A DNA stretch of 64,000 bases, from assembly GCF_000397205.1 (NCBI RefSeq), contig NC_021237.1, forward strand, positions 3,225,001 to 3,289,000, in the 5' to 3' direction. Below the pieces are notes generated by a model. The model was not told the DNA's origin. It ran no database searches and saw nothing but the letters and a program-made list of their open reading frames with translations. Of this stretch, positions 47,263-56,850 are shown piece by piece (the first letter of the stretch is position 1; the number at the start of each line of letters is the position of its first letter). The stretch is from Pseudomonas protegens CHA0 (lineage in GTDB: Bacteria > Pseudomonadota > Gammaproteobacteria > Pseudomonadales > Pseudomonadaceae). The position numbers and the translations under genes were made by a program.

Positions 47263-48183
47263 ATGCCCAAGTCCGTTGTCGCTGCCCTGCAGATCGGGGC
47301 CTTGCCTGAAGGCAAGGCCGCCACCCTGGAACAGATCCTCTCGTACGAGGCCGCCATCATCGAAGCCGGCGCGCAGTTGGTGGTGATGCCCGAAGCGCTG
47401 CTGGGGGGCTACCCCAAGGGCGAAGGCTTCGGCACCCAGCTGGGCTATCGCCTGCCTGAGGGCCGCGAAGCCTTTGCCCGCTACTTCGCCAATGCCATCG
47501 AGGTGCCTGGGGTGGAAACCGATGCCCTGGCCGCGCTGTCCGCCCGTACCGGCGCCAACCTGGTGCTGGGTGTCATCGAGCGCAGTGGCAGCACCCTGTA
47601 CTGCACGGCGCTGTATTTCGACCCGCAGCAGGGGCTTTCGGGCAAGCACCGCAAACTGATGCCCACTGGGACCGAACGCTTGATCTGGGGCAAGGGCGAC
47701 GGCTCGACCCTGCCGGTACTGGACACCCAGGTCGGCCGGGTGGGCGCGGTGATCTGCTGGGAAAACATGATGCCGCTGCTGCGTACCGCGATGTACGCCC
47801 AGGGCATCGAAGTCTGGTGTGCGCCCACGGTGGACGAGCGGGAAATGTGGCAGGTGAGCATGCGCCATATCGCTCACGAGGGGCGCTGCTTTGTGGTCAG
47901 CGCCTGTCAGGTGCAGGCCTCGCCCGAAGAACTGGGACTGGAGATTGCCAACTGGCCGGCCCAACGGCCGTTGATTGCCGGCGGCAGTGTGATCGTCGGG
48001 CCCATGGGGGACGTACTGGCCGGCCCCCTGGTGGGCCGGGCCGGGCTGATCAGCGCGCAGATCGATACCGCCGACCTGGTGCGGGCGCGCTATGACTACG
48101 ACGTGGTCGGCCACTACGCCCGCCCGGATGTGTTCGAACTGACGGTGGACCAGCGCCCCCGTCCCGGGGTGCGCTTTACCTGA
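47263..48183 (+). CDS. Nitrilase (carbon-nitrogen hydrolase family)
   Basis: A 306-residue cytosolic nitrilase that hydrolyses a nitrile to the acid plus ammonia. Catalytic triad: E44 in [15 protein letters not shown]131 in [16 protein letters not shown] and C165 in [12 protein letters not shown]; the CWEN(M/L)MP motif marks true nitrilases rather than amidases. CAAGGAG precedes the ATG by 7 bases. Divergent from LysR. Convergent with and overlapping the GNAT gene by 8 bases. Confidence 0.92.
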   Translation: MPKSVVAALQIGALPEGKAATLEQILSYEAAIIEAGAQLVVMPEALLGGYPKGEGFGTQLGYRLPEGREAFARYFANAIEVPGVETDALAALSARTGANLVLGVIERSGSTLYCTALYFDPQQGLSGKHRKLMPTGTERLIWGKGDGSTLPVLDTQVGRVGAVICWENMMPLLRTAMYAQGIEVWCAPTVDEREMWQVSMRHIAHEGRCFVVSACQVQASPEELGLEIANWPAQRPLIAGGSVIVGPMGDVLAGPLVGRAGLISAQIDTADLVRARYDYDVVGHYARPDVFELTVDQRPRPGVRFT

Positions 48184-48727
48184 GTCGGCGCCATTGCTCG
48201 CGGGTGATTTCCCAGATGTCCACGGGGAATCGCCCACTGACGAACTCACCGTCCTCGGAGCGGATCAGGCGCATGCCCGCGCGTTCGGAAATCCGCCGCG
48301 AGCCCTGGTTCGGCGCGGCCTTGGGCACCCGCATCAAGGGCCGTTGCAGTACCTCGAACCAATAGTGGTCCACCACCTTGCAGGCCTCGCTCATGTAGCC
48401 CTGGCCCTGCCACGGCGGGGCCAGCCAGAAGCCGCGGTTGTTGTCGGCTTCGTCCATCAGGCTGATGCTGCCGATCATCTGCCCGGGGTTGCTGCGCAGG
48501 CGCAGCGTCCAGTGCCATTGCGTGCCCCGGGCCATCGCCGGCAGCGCCATGTCCCGCAGGAAGCTCAGGGCGCCGTCGGCCGGGTAGGGCCAGGGCACCA
48601 GGGCGTTGAGGTAGCGCACCACCTCCCACTGGGGGAATAGCTGCTGGATGGCGTCGGCGTCCGCCAGTTCCAGGGGGCGCAGCAGCAAGCGTTCGGTGCA
48701 CAGCGCGGGCGTGGGGTGTGAGTCCAT
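48176..48727 (-). CDS. GNAT-family N-acetyltransferase (RimJ/RimL type)
   Basis: A 183-residue acetyltransferase beginning [20 protein letters not shown], with the acetyl-CoA-binding segment [20 protein letters not shown] and the C-terminal [15 protein letters not shown]. An ATG 36 bases upstream (48763, with AGGGACT) would give 195 residues and may be the real start. Substrate unknown. Divergent from the LysR gene to its right. Confidence 0.85.
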   Translation of the reverse strand: MDSHPTPALCTERLLLRPLELADADAIQQLFPQWEVVRYLNALVPWPYPADGALSFLRDMALPAMARGTQWHWTLRLRSNPGQMIGSISLMDEADNNRGFWLAPPWQGQGYMSEACKVVDHYWFEVLQRPLMRVPKAAPNQGSRRISERAGMRLIRSEDGEFVSGRFPVDIWEITREQWRRLR

Positions 48728-48892
48728 TGGCAAGCGATCCAAGGTGGCAAGGAGGCGTTGCATAGTCCCTGCAATGTCATCGATCACGCAAGCCGCGATG
48801 GATTTGACGCGGCCCGGGCGCTGCCGTTGAATAGCCCCCTGGTTCAGCCCCGCGACTCCTGGAAACCCCCTGTGCTTAGAAACGTCACCGAC

Positions 48893-49768
48893 ATGGACCT
48901 GCGCCTGCTGCGGATTTTCTCCGTAGTGGTCAAGTGCGGCGGTTTCACCGCGGCCCAGGCCGAACTGAACATGAGCCAGTCCAATATCAGCATGCACATC
49001 TCCAGCCTGGAAAAACGCCTCGGCTATCGGCTGTGCGAGCGCGGCAAGGGCGGCTTTCGCCTGACCGAGAAGGGCCAGCGGATCCTGGCGGCGGCCCAGG
49101 CGCTGTTCGGCGCGGTGGAGGTGTTCAAGAGCGAGGCCCAGGAATTGTCCGGGCGTTTGGTGGGGGATCTGTACCTGGGGCTGGCGGACAACATCGCCAC
49201 CTTGCCCGCGGCACGCATCGACGCGGCCATCGCGCGCTTCTATCGCCGCGAGCACGACCTGCACCTGCATGTGTTCATCAATTCGCCCACCGAGCTTGAG
49301 CGGGCGGTGATCGACGGCCAGTTGGACCTGGCCATTTCCTATTTCAGCCGCAGCCTGCCGACCCTCGACTATCAGCCGCTGTACGCCGAGGAAATCGCCC
49401 TGTTCTGCGGCGCCTCGCACCCGCTGTTCCCTGTCCTGGAGCCAGAGCTTGCGCACATCAAGGCCTGTGACTGGATCAAGCACGGTTTCCTGCCCGCCAA
49501 CCAGGTGCTGCCGGTAACGCCCCAGCGCGCCTCGGCCACCGCCTACCACATGGAGGCGGTGGTCCACGGGGTACTGGCGGGCACCCACCTGGGCTACCTG
49601 CCCAGCCACTATGCCCAGCCCTGGGTCGCGGCCGGGCAGATGCGCGTGCTGCACCCCGAGACGCTGCGCTACGAGGTGCAGCACAGCATGATCACCCACG
49701 CCGGGCATGCCCGTGGCGAAGCGCTGAAGGCCTTTATCGCCGACCTGCTGGCAGAGCATGGCGGCTGA
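48893..49768 (+). CDS. LysR-family transcriptional regulator
   Basis: A 291-residue regulator starting MDLRLLRIFSVVVKCGGFTA, with winged helix to residue 65 (SISMH-type recognition segment in MSQSNISMHISSLEKRLGYR) and effector domain. The ribosome binding site is weak. Candidate regulator of the ALDH-ADH-permease operon downstream on the opposite strand, or of the divergent GNAT gene. Confidence 0.9.
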   Translation: MDLRLLRIFSVVVKCGGFTAAQAELNMSQSNISMHISSLEKRLGYRLCERGKGGFRLTEKGQRILAAAQALFGAVEVFKSEAQELSGRLVGDLYLGLADNIATLPAARIDAAIARFYRREHDLHLHVFINSPTELERAVIDGQLDLAISYFSRSLPTLDYQPLYAEEIALFCGASHPLFPVLEPELAHIKACDWIKHGFLPANQVLPVTPQRASATAYHMEAVVHGVLAGTHLGYLPSHYAQPWVAAGQMRVLHPETLRYEVQHSMITHAGHARGEALKAFIADLLAEHGG

Positions 49769-49777
49769 TCCCGCGCT

Positions 49778-51208
49778 TCAGCCCAGGTAGCGGGTCAGGT
49801 GCTTGATCGACTGATAGGCAGCCAGCCCCCAGGGGCCCAGTTCCCGCCCGATGCCGCTGCCCTTGGTGCCGCCCCAGGAGGTTTCAACGAACACCGCCTG
49901 CAGTGAATTGATCCACACGTGGCCCACGTCCAGAGCGGCGGCGACCCGTTCGGCGCGCTGCAGATCGGCACTGATCACAGTGGCCACCAGGCCGAATGCG
50001 CTGTCGTTGGCCAGGGCCAGGGCCTGTGCTTCGTCACTGAAACGGCGCATGCACAGCACCGGGCCGAAGATCTCCTCTTGCCACAACCTGCTGCTGGTGG
50101 GCACATCGGTGTACACCGTGGGCGCCACGAACCAGCCCGGCCCGGGCAGGGCATGGCCGCCCACCAGGCATTCCAGGCCCTCGTTCCTGGCCTGTTCCAG
50201 GTAGGTGCACACTGTGCGCCACTGGGCCTGGCAACTCAGGGGGCCCATGTCCACTTCCTGCTCCAGGGGATTGCCGACCCGCAGGGCCAGCAGGGCACTG
50301 CGCAACCGCTGCAGCAAAGCATCGGCAATCGACTCGTGGACCAGCAGGCGCGAGGTGGCCGAGCACATCTGCCCGGCGTTCCAGCAAAAGCCGCCGATGA
50401 TCCAGTGCACTGCCTGGTCCAGGTCGGCGTCGGCGAACACCAGGATCGGCGACTTGCCCCCCAGCTCCAGCGTCAGTGGCCGGCAGAAGGCGGCGGAGCT
50501 GGCCATCACTCGCTGGCCGGTGGCAGTGCTGCCGGTGAACGACAGCTTGTCCAGCCCCGGATGCTGGCTCAGGGCTGCGCCGGTTTTGCCGGCGCCGGCC
50601 ACCAGGTTCAACACGCCCGCCGGCAAGCCCAGGGCGTCGGCGATTTCGCCGTAGACCTGTTCGATCAGGGGCGTCACTTCCGAAGGCTTGAGCACCAACG
50701 TGCAGCCCGCGGCCAGGGCCGGGGCCAGCTTCCAGGCACTGGTGACCAGGGGGAAGTTCCAGGGCACGATCAGCCCCACAACGCCCAGGGCCTCGAACCT
50801 GCAGTGGGCACTGAAGCCCGGAGCCTGCAAGGGCACCGGTTGATCCTGGCGGGCGTCCAGCTGGGCAGCGAGGCCGGCGTAGTAGTCGAAGGTGGCGATG
50901 GCGTCGTCCAGGTCCAGTTCGGCTTCGTGCCGCGGCTTGCCGTTATTGCGCATCTGCAGGGCGATCAGCCCTTCGCGGCGTTGCTGCAGGTGCCGGGCGA
51001 AGCCTTGCAGGTACTCGGCACGCCGGGCGCCGCTGAGGCTGCGCCACCCGGGCAGGGCCCGGCGCGCGGCCTGCACCGCCAGGTTCACCTGATGGGCGCT
51101 GGCCGCCGGCACCTGGGCCATGATTTGGCCCAGGGACGGGTCATGCACCGGCATCGGCGCGCCGTCGCCATCGACCCAGTGGCCGTCGATAAACAGGGCC
51201 GGTTTCAT
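49778..51208 (-). CDS. Aldehyde dehydrogenase
   Basis: A 476-residue NAD(P)-dependent aldehyde dehydrogenase. FTGSTATGQRVM (Rossmann), LTLELGGKSPILVFADAD with the general-base Glu, and NAGQMCSATSRLLV with the catalytic Cys. VPWNFPLVTSAWKLAPALAA is the usual N-terminal motif. Closest in style to betaine/amino-aldehyde dehydrogenases, but substrate is unclear. Start overlaps the ADH stop as TCAT on the plus strand (ATGA). Confidence 0.93.
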   Translation of the reverse strand: MKPALFIDGHWVDGDGAPMPVHDPSLGQIMAQVPAASAHQVNLAVQAARRALPGWRSLSGARRAEYLQGFARHLQQRREGLIALQMRNNGKPRHEAELDLDDAIATFDYYAGLAAQLDARQDQPVPLQAPGFSAHCRFEALGVVGLIVPWNFPLVTSAWKLAPALAAGCTLVLKPSEVTPLIEQVYGEIADALGLPAGVLNLVAGAGKTGAALSQHPGLDKLSFTGSTATGQRVMASSAAFCRPLTLELGGKSPILVFADADLDQAVHWIIGGFCWNAGQMCSATSRLLVHESIADALLQRLRSALLALRVGNPLEQEVDMGPLSCQAQWRTVCTYLEQARNEGLECLVGGHALPGPGWFVAPTVYTDVPTSSRLWQEEIFGPVLCMRRFSDEAQALALANDSAFGLVATVISADLQRAERVAAALDVGHVWINSLQAVFVETSWGGTKGSGIGRELGPWGLAAYQSIKHLTRYLG

Positions 51209-52401
51209 GGGCGGGCTCCTGGCAGGACGCCGTGCACGGCGTTGCGGAAGATCTGGCTGTAGTCGGCGGCGCTCAGCGGTCGGGCATTGGTGTCGGAGGA
51301 CGAAATATCCGCCAGGGCCTGGGCCCCGACCCACTCGGCTTCATGGCTGTCCAGGCCGATATCCGCCAGGCAGTGGGGGATGCCCAGCTCGGCGCGCAGG
51401 GCCAGGATCCAGTCCAGGAACCCCTGGAAATCCCCCCGGGGCAAGTCCAGGTAACGGGCCAGGCGCCCGATCTCCTCGGCAATCACCGGCTGGTTGGCCA
51501 CCAGCACATAGGGCAGGAGGACGGCATTGAGCAGGCCGTGGTGACGGTGATAGCGGGCGCCCAGCGGGTGGGCCAGGGCGTGGACGCCACCCAGGCCCTT
51601 CTGGAAGGCCACCGCAGCCATCGCCGAGGCCACCAGCATGCCTTCCCGGGCGTCCAGGTCCTGGCCGTGGCTCACTGCCCGGCGCAGGTGCTGCTGCACC
51701 AGGCGCATGCCTTCCACGGCAATCGCGCTGGACATCGGGTGGTACAGCGGCGAGCAGAACGCCTCGATATGGTGGGTCAGGGCATCCATGCCGGTGGCGG
51801 CGGTCAGCGCGGGCGGCAGGCCGCGGGTCAGCAGCGGGTCGAGGATCACGCAGGCGGGCAGCAGTTCGGGGTGGCTGATGACCCGCTTGACCTGCTGCTG
51901 GCTGTCGGTCAGTACCGCTTCGCGGCCCAGTTCGGAGCCGGTGCCGGCAGTGGTGGGCAGGGCGATCAGGGGCGGCAGGCCCAGGCGCGGAAAGTCACTG
52001 AGGCTCGGGTAATGCTCGATCACCTGGGACCACTCGAAACGCTGCAGCCCTTGCGGGTCCACGGCGGCCAGGGCGATGCCCTTGGCGGCGTCCATGGCGC
52101 TGCCGCCGCCCAGGGCGATCAGCGAGTCGTGGCCGCCGGCCCTGAAGGCTTGGACGCCGCGCTGCACATCGTCCAGGCTCGGGTTGCTGGCCAGTTCGGC
52201 AAATACCGCAAAGCCCTGGCGGCTCTGCTCCAGGTGTGCGGTCAACAGGCCAAAGGGTTCCAGTTCGAGCATGCCCGGGTCGGTGACCAGCAAGGGCCTG
52301 GCCATGCCCAGCAGGGCGCAGCGCTGGGCCAGGCCGTGCAGGGCCTCGGCGCCGCAGAAGATCTCGGTGGGGTAGTTCCAGTAGTGGATGGACGGGGGCA
52401 T
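51205..52401 (-). CDS. Iron-containing alcohol dehydrogenase
   Basis: A 398-residue group III dehydrogenase. GGGSAMDAAKGIAL binds the nucleotide, LPTTAGTGSELGREAVLTD follows, and the metal ligands are in TGMDALTHHIEAFCS and HALAHPLGARYHRHHGLLNA. Start has GGAG. Coupled to the aldehyde dehydrogenase, so the pair would oxidise an alcohol to the acid. Confidence 0.93.
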   Translation of the reverse strand: MPPSIHYWNYPTEIFCGAEALHGLAQRCALLGMARPLLVTDPGMLELEPFGLLTAHLEQSRQGFAVFAELASNPSLDDVQRGVQAFRAGGHDSLIALGGGSAMDAAKGIALAAVDPQGLQRFEWSQVIEHYPSLSDFPRLGLPPLIALPTTAGTGSELGREAVLTDSQQQVKRVISHPELLPACVILDPLLTRGLPPALTAATGMDALTHHIEAFCSPLYHPMSSAIAVEGMRLVQQHLRRAVSHGQDLDAREGMLVASAMAAVAFQKGLGGVHALAHPLGARYHRHHGLLNAVLLPYVLVANQPVIAEEIGRLARYLDLPRGDFQGFLDWILALRAELGIPHCLADIGLDSHEAEWVGAQALADISSSDTNARPLSAADYSQIFRNAVHGVLPGARP

Positions 52402-52471
52402 CGATGGTCTCCAGAAACATCAGGCGTGAAGCGGCCGGCGCAGCAGGCGCCGGGCCAGTAGCGGGGAGGGA

Positions 52472-52494
52472 ATGCGCTGTCGCTGACAGCGCAT
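52472..52494. repeat. Intercistronic hairpin
   Basis: ATGCGCTGTC at 52472-52481 and GACAGCGCAT at 52485-52494 form a perfect 10-bp stem with a 3-base loop between the permease and the alcohol dehydrogenase. No U-tract follows on the minus strand, so it may set mRNA stability or partial termination within the operon. Confidence 0.6.
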
Positions 52495-52500
52495 GAGGAT

Positions 52501-53982
52501 TCAGCCGCGGTCGGATGCGCTGCTGTCGCGGCGCAGGTAGGGCTTGGCCAGGACCATGTAGATCAGGCCCAGCACGGCCAGGGTCGAGAACACCAGCACC
52601 ACTGCCCAGACCTGGAACCAGGGCGCTCCGGGCGGCGCCAGGGATTCCCGCGGCCAGGCCACGTTGACGCTCTCGAACAGCAGCCAGACAAAGGCCGCGA
52701 GGTTCACCGGCAGGCCCCAGCGGCCGAGGTTGAAGACCCCGGCGTCGGGCCGCCAGCGGCCACGCAGGCGATGGACCAGGGCGCAACCGATCACGATCAG
52801 GAACACCATGAAGAAGCCCCCGCTGCCGAAGGCGATCAGGGTGCCCACGGCCGTGGCGTTCAGGCCCAGGGCCAGGCCGAAACTGGCGAACAGGGTGCAA
52901 ACGAGCATGGCGGCGAAGGGTACCTTGCGCCCATCCACCCGGCGCAGGAACGCCGAGGCGGGCAGGATCGAGTCCCGGGCCATGCCGAATACCGCGCGGC
53001 CGATATAGGTCTGTACCGAGACCACGCAGGCAATGAACGCCACCAGCACCACGCCGACGAAGGGCCGCTCGGCCCTGGCGCCAAAGGCATCCACCACCGC
53101 CGGGGTGACCGGGTCCACCACCTGGCCGGCCACCAGGCCCGCGGTGTCGGTGAACGACAGGGTCACGGCAAAGGCGGTGAGCATCACCGTCAGCCCCACC
53201 AGCAGCATCGAGCGCAGGATGGCCCGCGGCGTGGAGGTGCGGGCATCGGCGGTTTCCTCGGACACCTGGGAGCAGGCATCGAAGCCGAGAAAGGCCCAGC
53301 CGCCCACTGCCATGGCGGTGACGAAGCCGCTCAGGTAGGTGCCATCGCCGCTGACGCTGTTGCCCAGGCCTTCCAGCAGCAGCGACCAGGAGTGGTTGCG
53401 AAAGAACAGCAGCAACAGCACGCCGATGCCGATGGAGGCGATGGCTTCGGCGATGATCCCGGCGTTGACGAAGTACTTCAGCGGGTTGATCCCCAACAGG
53501 TTGACCCCCAGCCCCAACGCCAGCAGCACGGCGCCGCTGGCCACCTGGGCATTGGCCGAAGGCGGCGTGCCGGTGACGAACAGCCACAGCCAGAACCCGC
53601 CCAGGTAGGCCACGGTGGTCAGGGAAGCCAGGGCCGAGGCCAGGTACATGAAGCCGGTGAACCAGGCCCAGCGGTCTCCAGCCAGGCGCTTGACCCATTG
53701 ATAGCAACCGCCGGCCAGGGGGTACTGCGAGGCGAGTTCGGCATAGACCAGCGCCACCAGCATCTGCAGGGCCAGGCACAGGGGCACGATCCAGACCCAG
53801 GACGGGCCGGTGCTCATGGCGCCCAGGGCCATCACCGAATAGATCCCCACCACTGGCGAGACCGTGGCAAAGCCCACGGAGAACGACGACCACAGGGACA
53901 GGCCGCGGTGCAGCTCCTGGCGATAGCCCTGGTGGTGCAGCAAGTGTTCATCGGTGCCCGGAGCGGGCTGGAAGTCAGTCAT
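52501..53982 (-). CDS. APC-family amino acid/amine permease
   Basis: A 493-residue transporter with about twelve membrane helices of the amino acid-polyamine-organocation superfamily (GFATVSPVVGIYSVMALGAM at helix 1, GWAFLGFDACSQVSEETADA at helix 6). Start has GAGGTGC. It heads the operon permease - alcohol dehydrogenase - aldehyde dehydrogenase, so it likely imports the amine or amino-alcohol oxidised by them. Confidence 0.9.
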   Translation of the reverse strand: MTDFQPAPGTDEHLLHHQGYRQELHRGLSLWSSFSVGFATVSPVVGIYSVMALGAMSTGPSWVWIVPLCLALQMLVALVYAELASQYPLAGGCYQWVKRLAGDRWAWFTGFMYLASALASLTTVAYLGGFWLWLFVTGTPPSANAQVASGAVLLALGLGVNLLGINPLKYFVNAGIIAEAIASIGIGVLLLLFFRNHSWSLLLEGLGNSVSGDGTYLSGFVTAMAVGGWAFLGFDACSQVSEETADARTSTPRAILRSMLLVGLTVMLTAFAVTLSFTDTAGLVAGQVVDPVTPAVVDAFGARAERPFVGVVLVAFIACVVSVQTYIGRAVFGMARDSILPASAFLRRVDGRKVPFAAMLVCTLFASFGLALGLNATAVGTLIAFGSGGFFMVFLIVIGCALVHRLRGRWRPDAGVFNLGRWGLPVNLAAFVWLLFESVNVAWPRESLAPPGAPWFQVWAVVLVFSTLAVLGLIYMVLAKPYLRRDSSASDRG

Positions 53983-54130
53983 GGCGCACCTCGTTCAAGG
54001 GGCGGGCGCCACGATGCAGGCCGACGCAAGGGCGGCGTGATGGGGTAGTTGACATAGCGGTTCCTGGAGTCGGCAGATCAGATTGTTATTGGGATGGCCT
54101 TTAGCTGTTGTTTTTGGCGTACCGACATTG

Positions 54131-54154
54131 CCTGGCCTGCAGCAGCAGGCCAGG
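54131..54154. terminator. Hairpin downstream of LysR gene
   Basis: CCTGGCCTGC at 54131-54140 and GCAGGCCAGG at 54145-54154, 10-bp stem, 4-base loop. It lies about 120 bases after the LysR stop (minus strand) and upstream of the APC permease. No U-tract, so termination is uncertain. Confidence 0.45.
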
Positions 54155-54274
54155 ACGAGCTTACGGCGGGCAAACATCAAGATGAATACATGGATTGGTA
54201 AGCTGGCATCTGCATTTGCTGATGTTTTGCAGGGGCCGGCGACTGCCCGGCCAGCGCCAGGCATCGAGGGGATA

Positions 54275-55183
54275 TCAGCGGGAAGCGTGGTGCTTGCCGA
54301 GCTCCAGCCGTTCACCGAGAAAGTCGACGAACACCCGCAGCTTGGGCAGCAGGTGACGGCTGCTGGGCCAGAGGATGGAGAACTTGCCGCGCTCTTGCTG
54401 GTAGTCGTCCAGCACCGCGACCAGGCTGCCATCGGCCAGGGCCCCGCAGACCACGAACTCGGGCACGTAGGCGATGCCCAGGCCCTGGGTGGCGGCGTGG
54501 ATCAGCGATTCCAGGTTGTTGCTGGTCAGGGCACTGCCCAGCACCAGCGGCGGGGCTCCGTCGGGCAGGCGCAGGCTCCATTGCTGCAGCAAGCTGCCGC
54601 CGGGGAACTTGTAGCGCAGGCAGGCGTGCTGCTCCAGGTCCCGGGGCGTGCGCGGGGTGCCGCGCCGGGCGAAGTAGCCGGGGGCGCCGACCAGCACGAA
54701 GCCGAAGGGCCCCAGGTTCCTGGACTTGAGTTGCGAGTCCGGCAGCTCGCCACTGCGGATCACCGCGTCCACGCCTTCGGCGATCACGTCGATCAGCCGG
54801 TCGTTGAAGTCCAGGTCCAGCTCGATGTCCGGGTAGCGCGCGGAAAACTCCGGGAGGATCGGCAGCAGCATCCGATAGCCGATGGCCGGCAGGCTGACCC
54901 GCAGCCGGCCCCGGGGCTTGTCGCTGATCCGCGCCAGTTCGGCCTCGGCCTCTTGGACTTCGGCGACGATGCGCTGGCCGCGCTCATAGAACAGCGCGCC
55001 TTCATCGGTCAGGCTGATGCGCCGGGTGCTGCGGTTCAGCAGGCGCACGCCAAGGCGCTGCTCCAGGCGCGCCAGGGCCTTGCCCACCGCCGAGGCAGAC
55101 AGCCCCAGGCGCTCGCCGGCGCCCACCAGGCTACCGCTCTGGACCACGCTGACAAACACCTGCAAGCCGTTTAGGTTGTCCAT
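54275..55183 (-). CDS. LysR-family transcriptional regulator
   Basis: A 302-residue regulator: MDNLNGLQVFVSVVQSGSLV winged helix (LGLSASAVGKALARLEQRLG), effector domain from about 90 with AKR-LysR/CrgA-type features such as IELDLDFNDRLIDVIAEGVD. Divergent from the MFS gene, with 128 bases between starts; likely its regulator. Confidence 0.93.
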   Translation of the reverse strand: MDNLNGLQVFVSVVQSGSLVGAGERLGLSASAVGKALARLEQRLGVRLLNRSTRRISLTDEGALFYERGQRIVAEVQEAEAELARISDKPRGRLRVSLPAIGYRMLLPILPEFSARYPDIELDLDFNDRLIDVIAEGVDAVIRSGELPDSQLKSRNLGPFGFVLVGAPGYFARRGTPRTPRDLEQHACLRYKFPGGSLLQQWSLRLPDGAPPLVLGSALTSNNLESLIHAATQGLGIAYVPEFVVCGALADGSLVAVLDDYQQERGKFSILWPSSRHLLPKLRVFVDFLGERLELGKHHASR

Positions 55184-55311
55184 CGTTCACCTCGATTGCA
55201 GCGTTTTTGTCCGTAAAGAGCGGAAGAATGCCCTGTTTTTCAGTGATTGCGGCATACCTACCATGGATTTTTCTTAGCCCACCCCTGGTTGCCAGGGCTT
55301 GAGAGGTCCGT

Positions 55312-56850
55312 GTGAATCCCGAACTCGAATTACCCCTGGGGCAGGCCGCCCAAAGTCGCCGGCAGTCCGCCCATGGCGTGCTGGCCGCGGTGTGCCTGGC
55401 GGCCCTGATGCTGCCCCTGACCTTTGTCGGGGTAGCGGTGGCGACCCCGGCCATCGGCCATGAACTGGGGGGCAGCCCGCTGGCCCTGAGCTGGACCACC
55501 AATGCCTTCATGCTGACTTTTGGCAGCGTGCTGATGGCCGCCGGCACCCTGGCCGACGAATTTGGCCGCAAGCGCCTGTTCAGCCTTGGCGTGGCGCTGT
55601 TCGGCCTGAGCTCCCTGGCCCTGGTGTTCGTACCGTCGCTGCTGTGGCTGAACCTCCTGCGCGGGGTCCAGGGGCTGGCCGGTGCCGCCGCCCTGGCCGG
55701 TGGTTCGGCGGCCCTGGCCCAGGCCTTCGACGGGCCGGCGCGAACCCGTGCCTTCAGCCTGCTGGGCACCACCTTTGGTGTCGGCCTGGCGTTTGGCCCG
55801 ATCCTCGCCGGGGTCCTGGTGGAACAGGCCGGCTGGCGCGGGATCTTTGTCTCCGGGGCGCTGATCGGCGGCCTGTCCCTGGCCTTTGGCGTGCCGCGCA
55901 TGCAAGAGTCCCGCGACCCCGACGCCCAGGGCGTGGACTGGCCGGGCACCCTGAGTTTCGCCCTGGCGCTGGTGCTGCTGACCTGGGGCATCCTGCAGGC
56001 CCCGCAAAACGGCTGGAGCAGCCCTTGGGTTCTGCTGTTGCTGGCGGGGGCGCTGCTGGCACTGTGGCTATTCATCGTCGTCGAGCGGCGTGCAGCGCGG
56101 CCGATGCTGGATCTGTCGCTGTTTCGCTATCCGCGTTTTGTCGGGGTGCAGGTGCTGCCCATCGCCACCTGCTATTGCTACGTGGTGCTGCTGATCCTGT
56201 TGCCGATCCGCTTTATCGGCGTCGAAGGCTACAGCGCCATCGATGCCGGGCTGCTGATGCTTGCCCTGTCGGCGCCGATGCTGGTGGTGCCGTTCGCCGC
56301 GGGCTGGCTCAGCCGCTGGTGCAGCGCCGGCAACCTGTCGAGCCTGGGCCTGTTGCTGGCTGCCGCCGGGCTGTGGTGGCTGAGCCGGATCGCTGCGGGC
56401 CAGGCGCCGGCCGATCGGATCTGGCCGCTGCTGCTGATCGGCCTCGGCAGCGGGCTGCCCTGGGGGCTGATGGACGGCTTGTCGGTGAGTGTGGTGCCCA
56501 AGGAGCGCGCGGGCATGGCCAGCGGCATCTTCAGCACCACCCGGGTGGCCGGCGAGGGCATTGCCCTGGCCCTGGTGGTGGCGCTGCTGGCGGGGCTGCT
56601 GCAGCACGCCCTGGCGGATCAGGCGCTGCCCGCCGAGACGTTGATGGGGGCTGCCCGGCAACTGGCCGGGGGGGACCTGCCCGGTACTCTGGCGGCCTTG
56701 CCGGCGCTGGGCCGGGAGGGGTTGCTGGCCCTGTACGGGCAGGCTTTCAGCCAGTTGTTGCAGGTGCTGACCCTGATGACCCTGTTGGCGGCGCTGCTGG
56801 TCTGGGTGACGCTGCGTGAGCCGCGCCAGCCAGGACCGCCAGCGGCTTGA
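55312..56850 (+). CDS. MFS transporter, DHA2-type
   Basis: A 512-residue drug:H+ antiporter-type permease with about fourteen membrane helices. GTLADEFGRKRLFSLGVALF is the MFS motif A loop and GLAFGPILAGVLVE the antiporter motif C. The start is GTG after GAGAGGTCC. It ends 0 bases before the convergent flavoprotein gene. Substrate unknown. Confidence 0.92.
   Translation: MNPELELPLGQAAQSRRQSAHGVLAAVCLAALMLPLTFVGVAVATPAIGHELGGSPLALSWTTNAFMLTFGSVLMAAGTLADEFGRKRLFSLGVALFGLSSLALVFVPSLLWLNLLRGVQGLAGAAALAGGSAALAQAFDGPARTRAFSLLGTTFGVGLAFGPILAGVLVEQAGWRGIFVSGALIGGLSLAFGVPRMQESRDPDAQGVDWPGTLSFALALVLLTWGILQAPQNGWSSPWVLLLLAGALLALWLFIVVERRAARPMLDLSLFRYPRFVGVQVLPIATCYCYVVLLILLPIRFIGVEGYSAIDAGLLMLALSAPMLVVPFAAGWLSRWCSAGNLSSLGLLLAAAGLWWLSRIAAGQAPADRIWPLLLIGLGSGLPWGLMDGLSVSVVPKERAGMASGIFSTTRVAGEGIALALVVALLAGLLQHALADQALPAETLMGAARQLAGGDLPGTLAALPALGREGLLALYGQAFSQLLQVLTLMTLLAALLVWVTLREPRQPGPPAA

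Noticed and set aside
48728..49759. N-terminal extension of the GNAT reading frame to 527 codons
   Set aside because: The extension is antisense to a clear LysR gene; only the last 183-195 codons have GNAT features.
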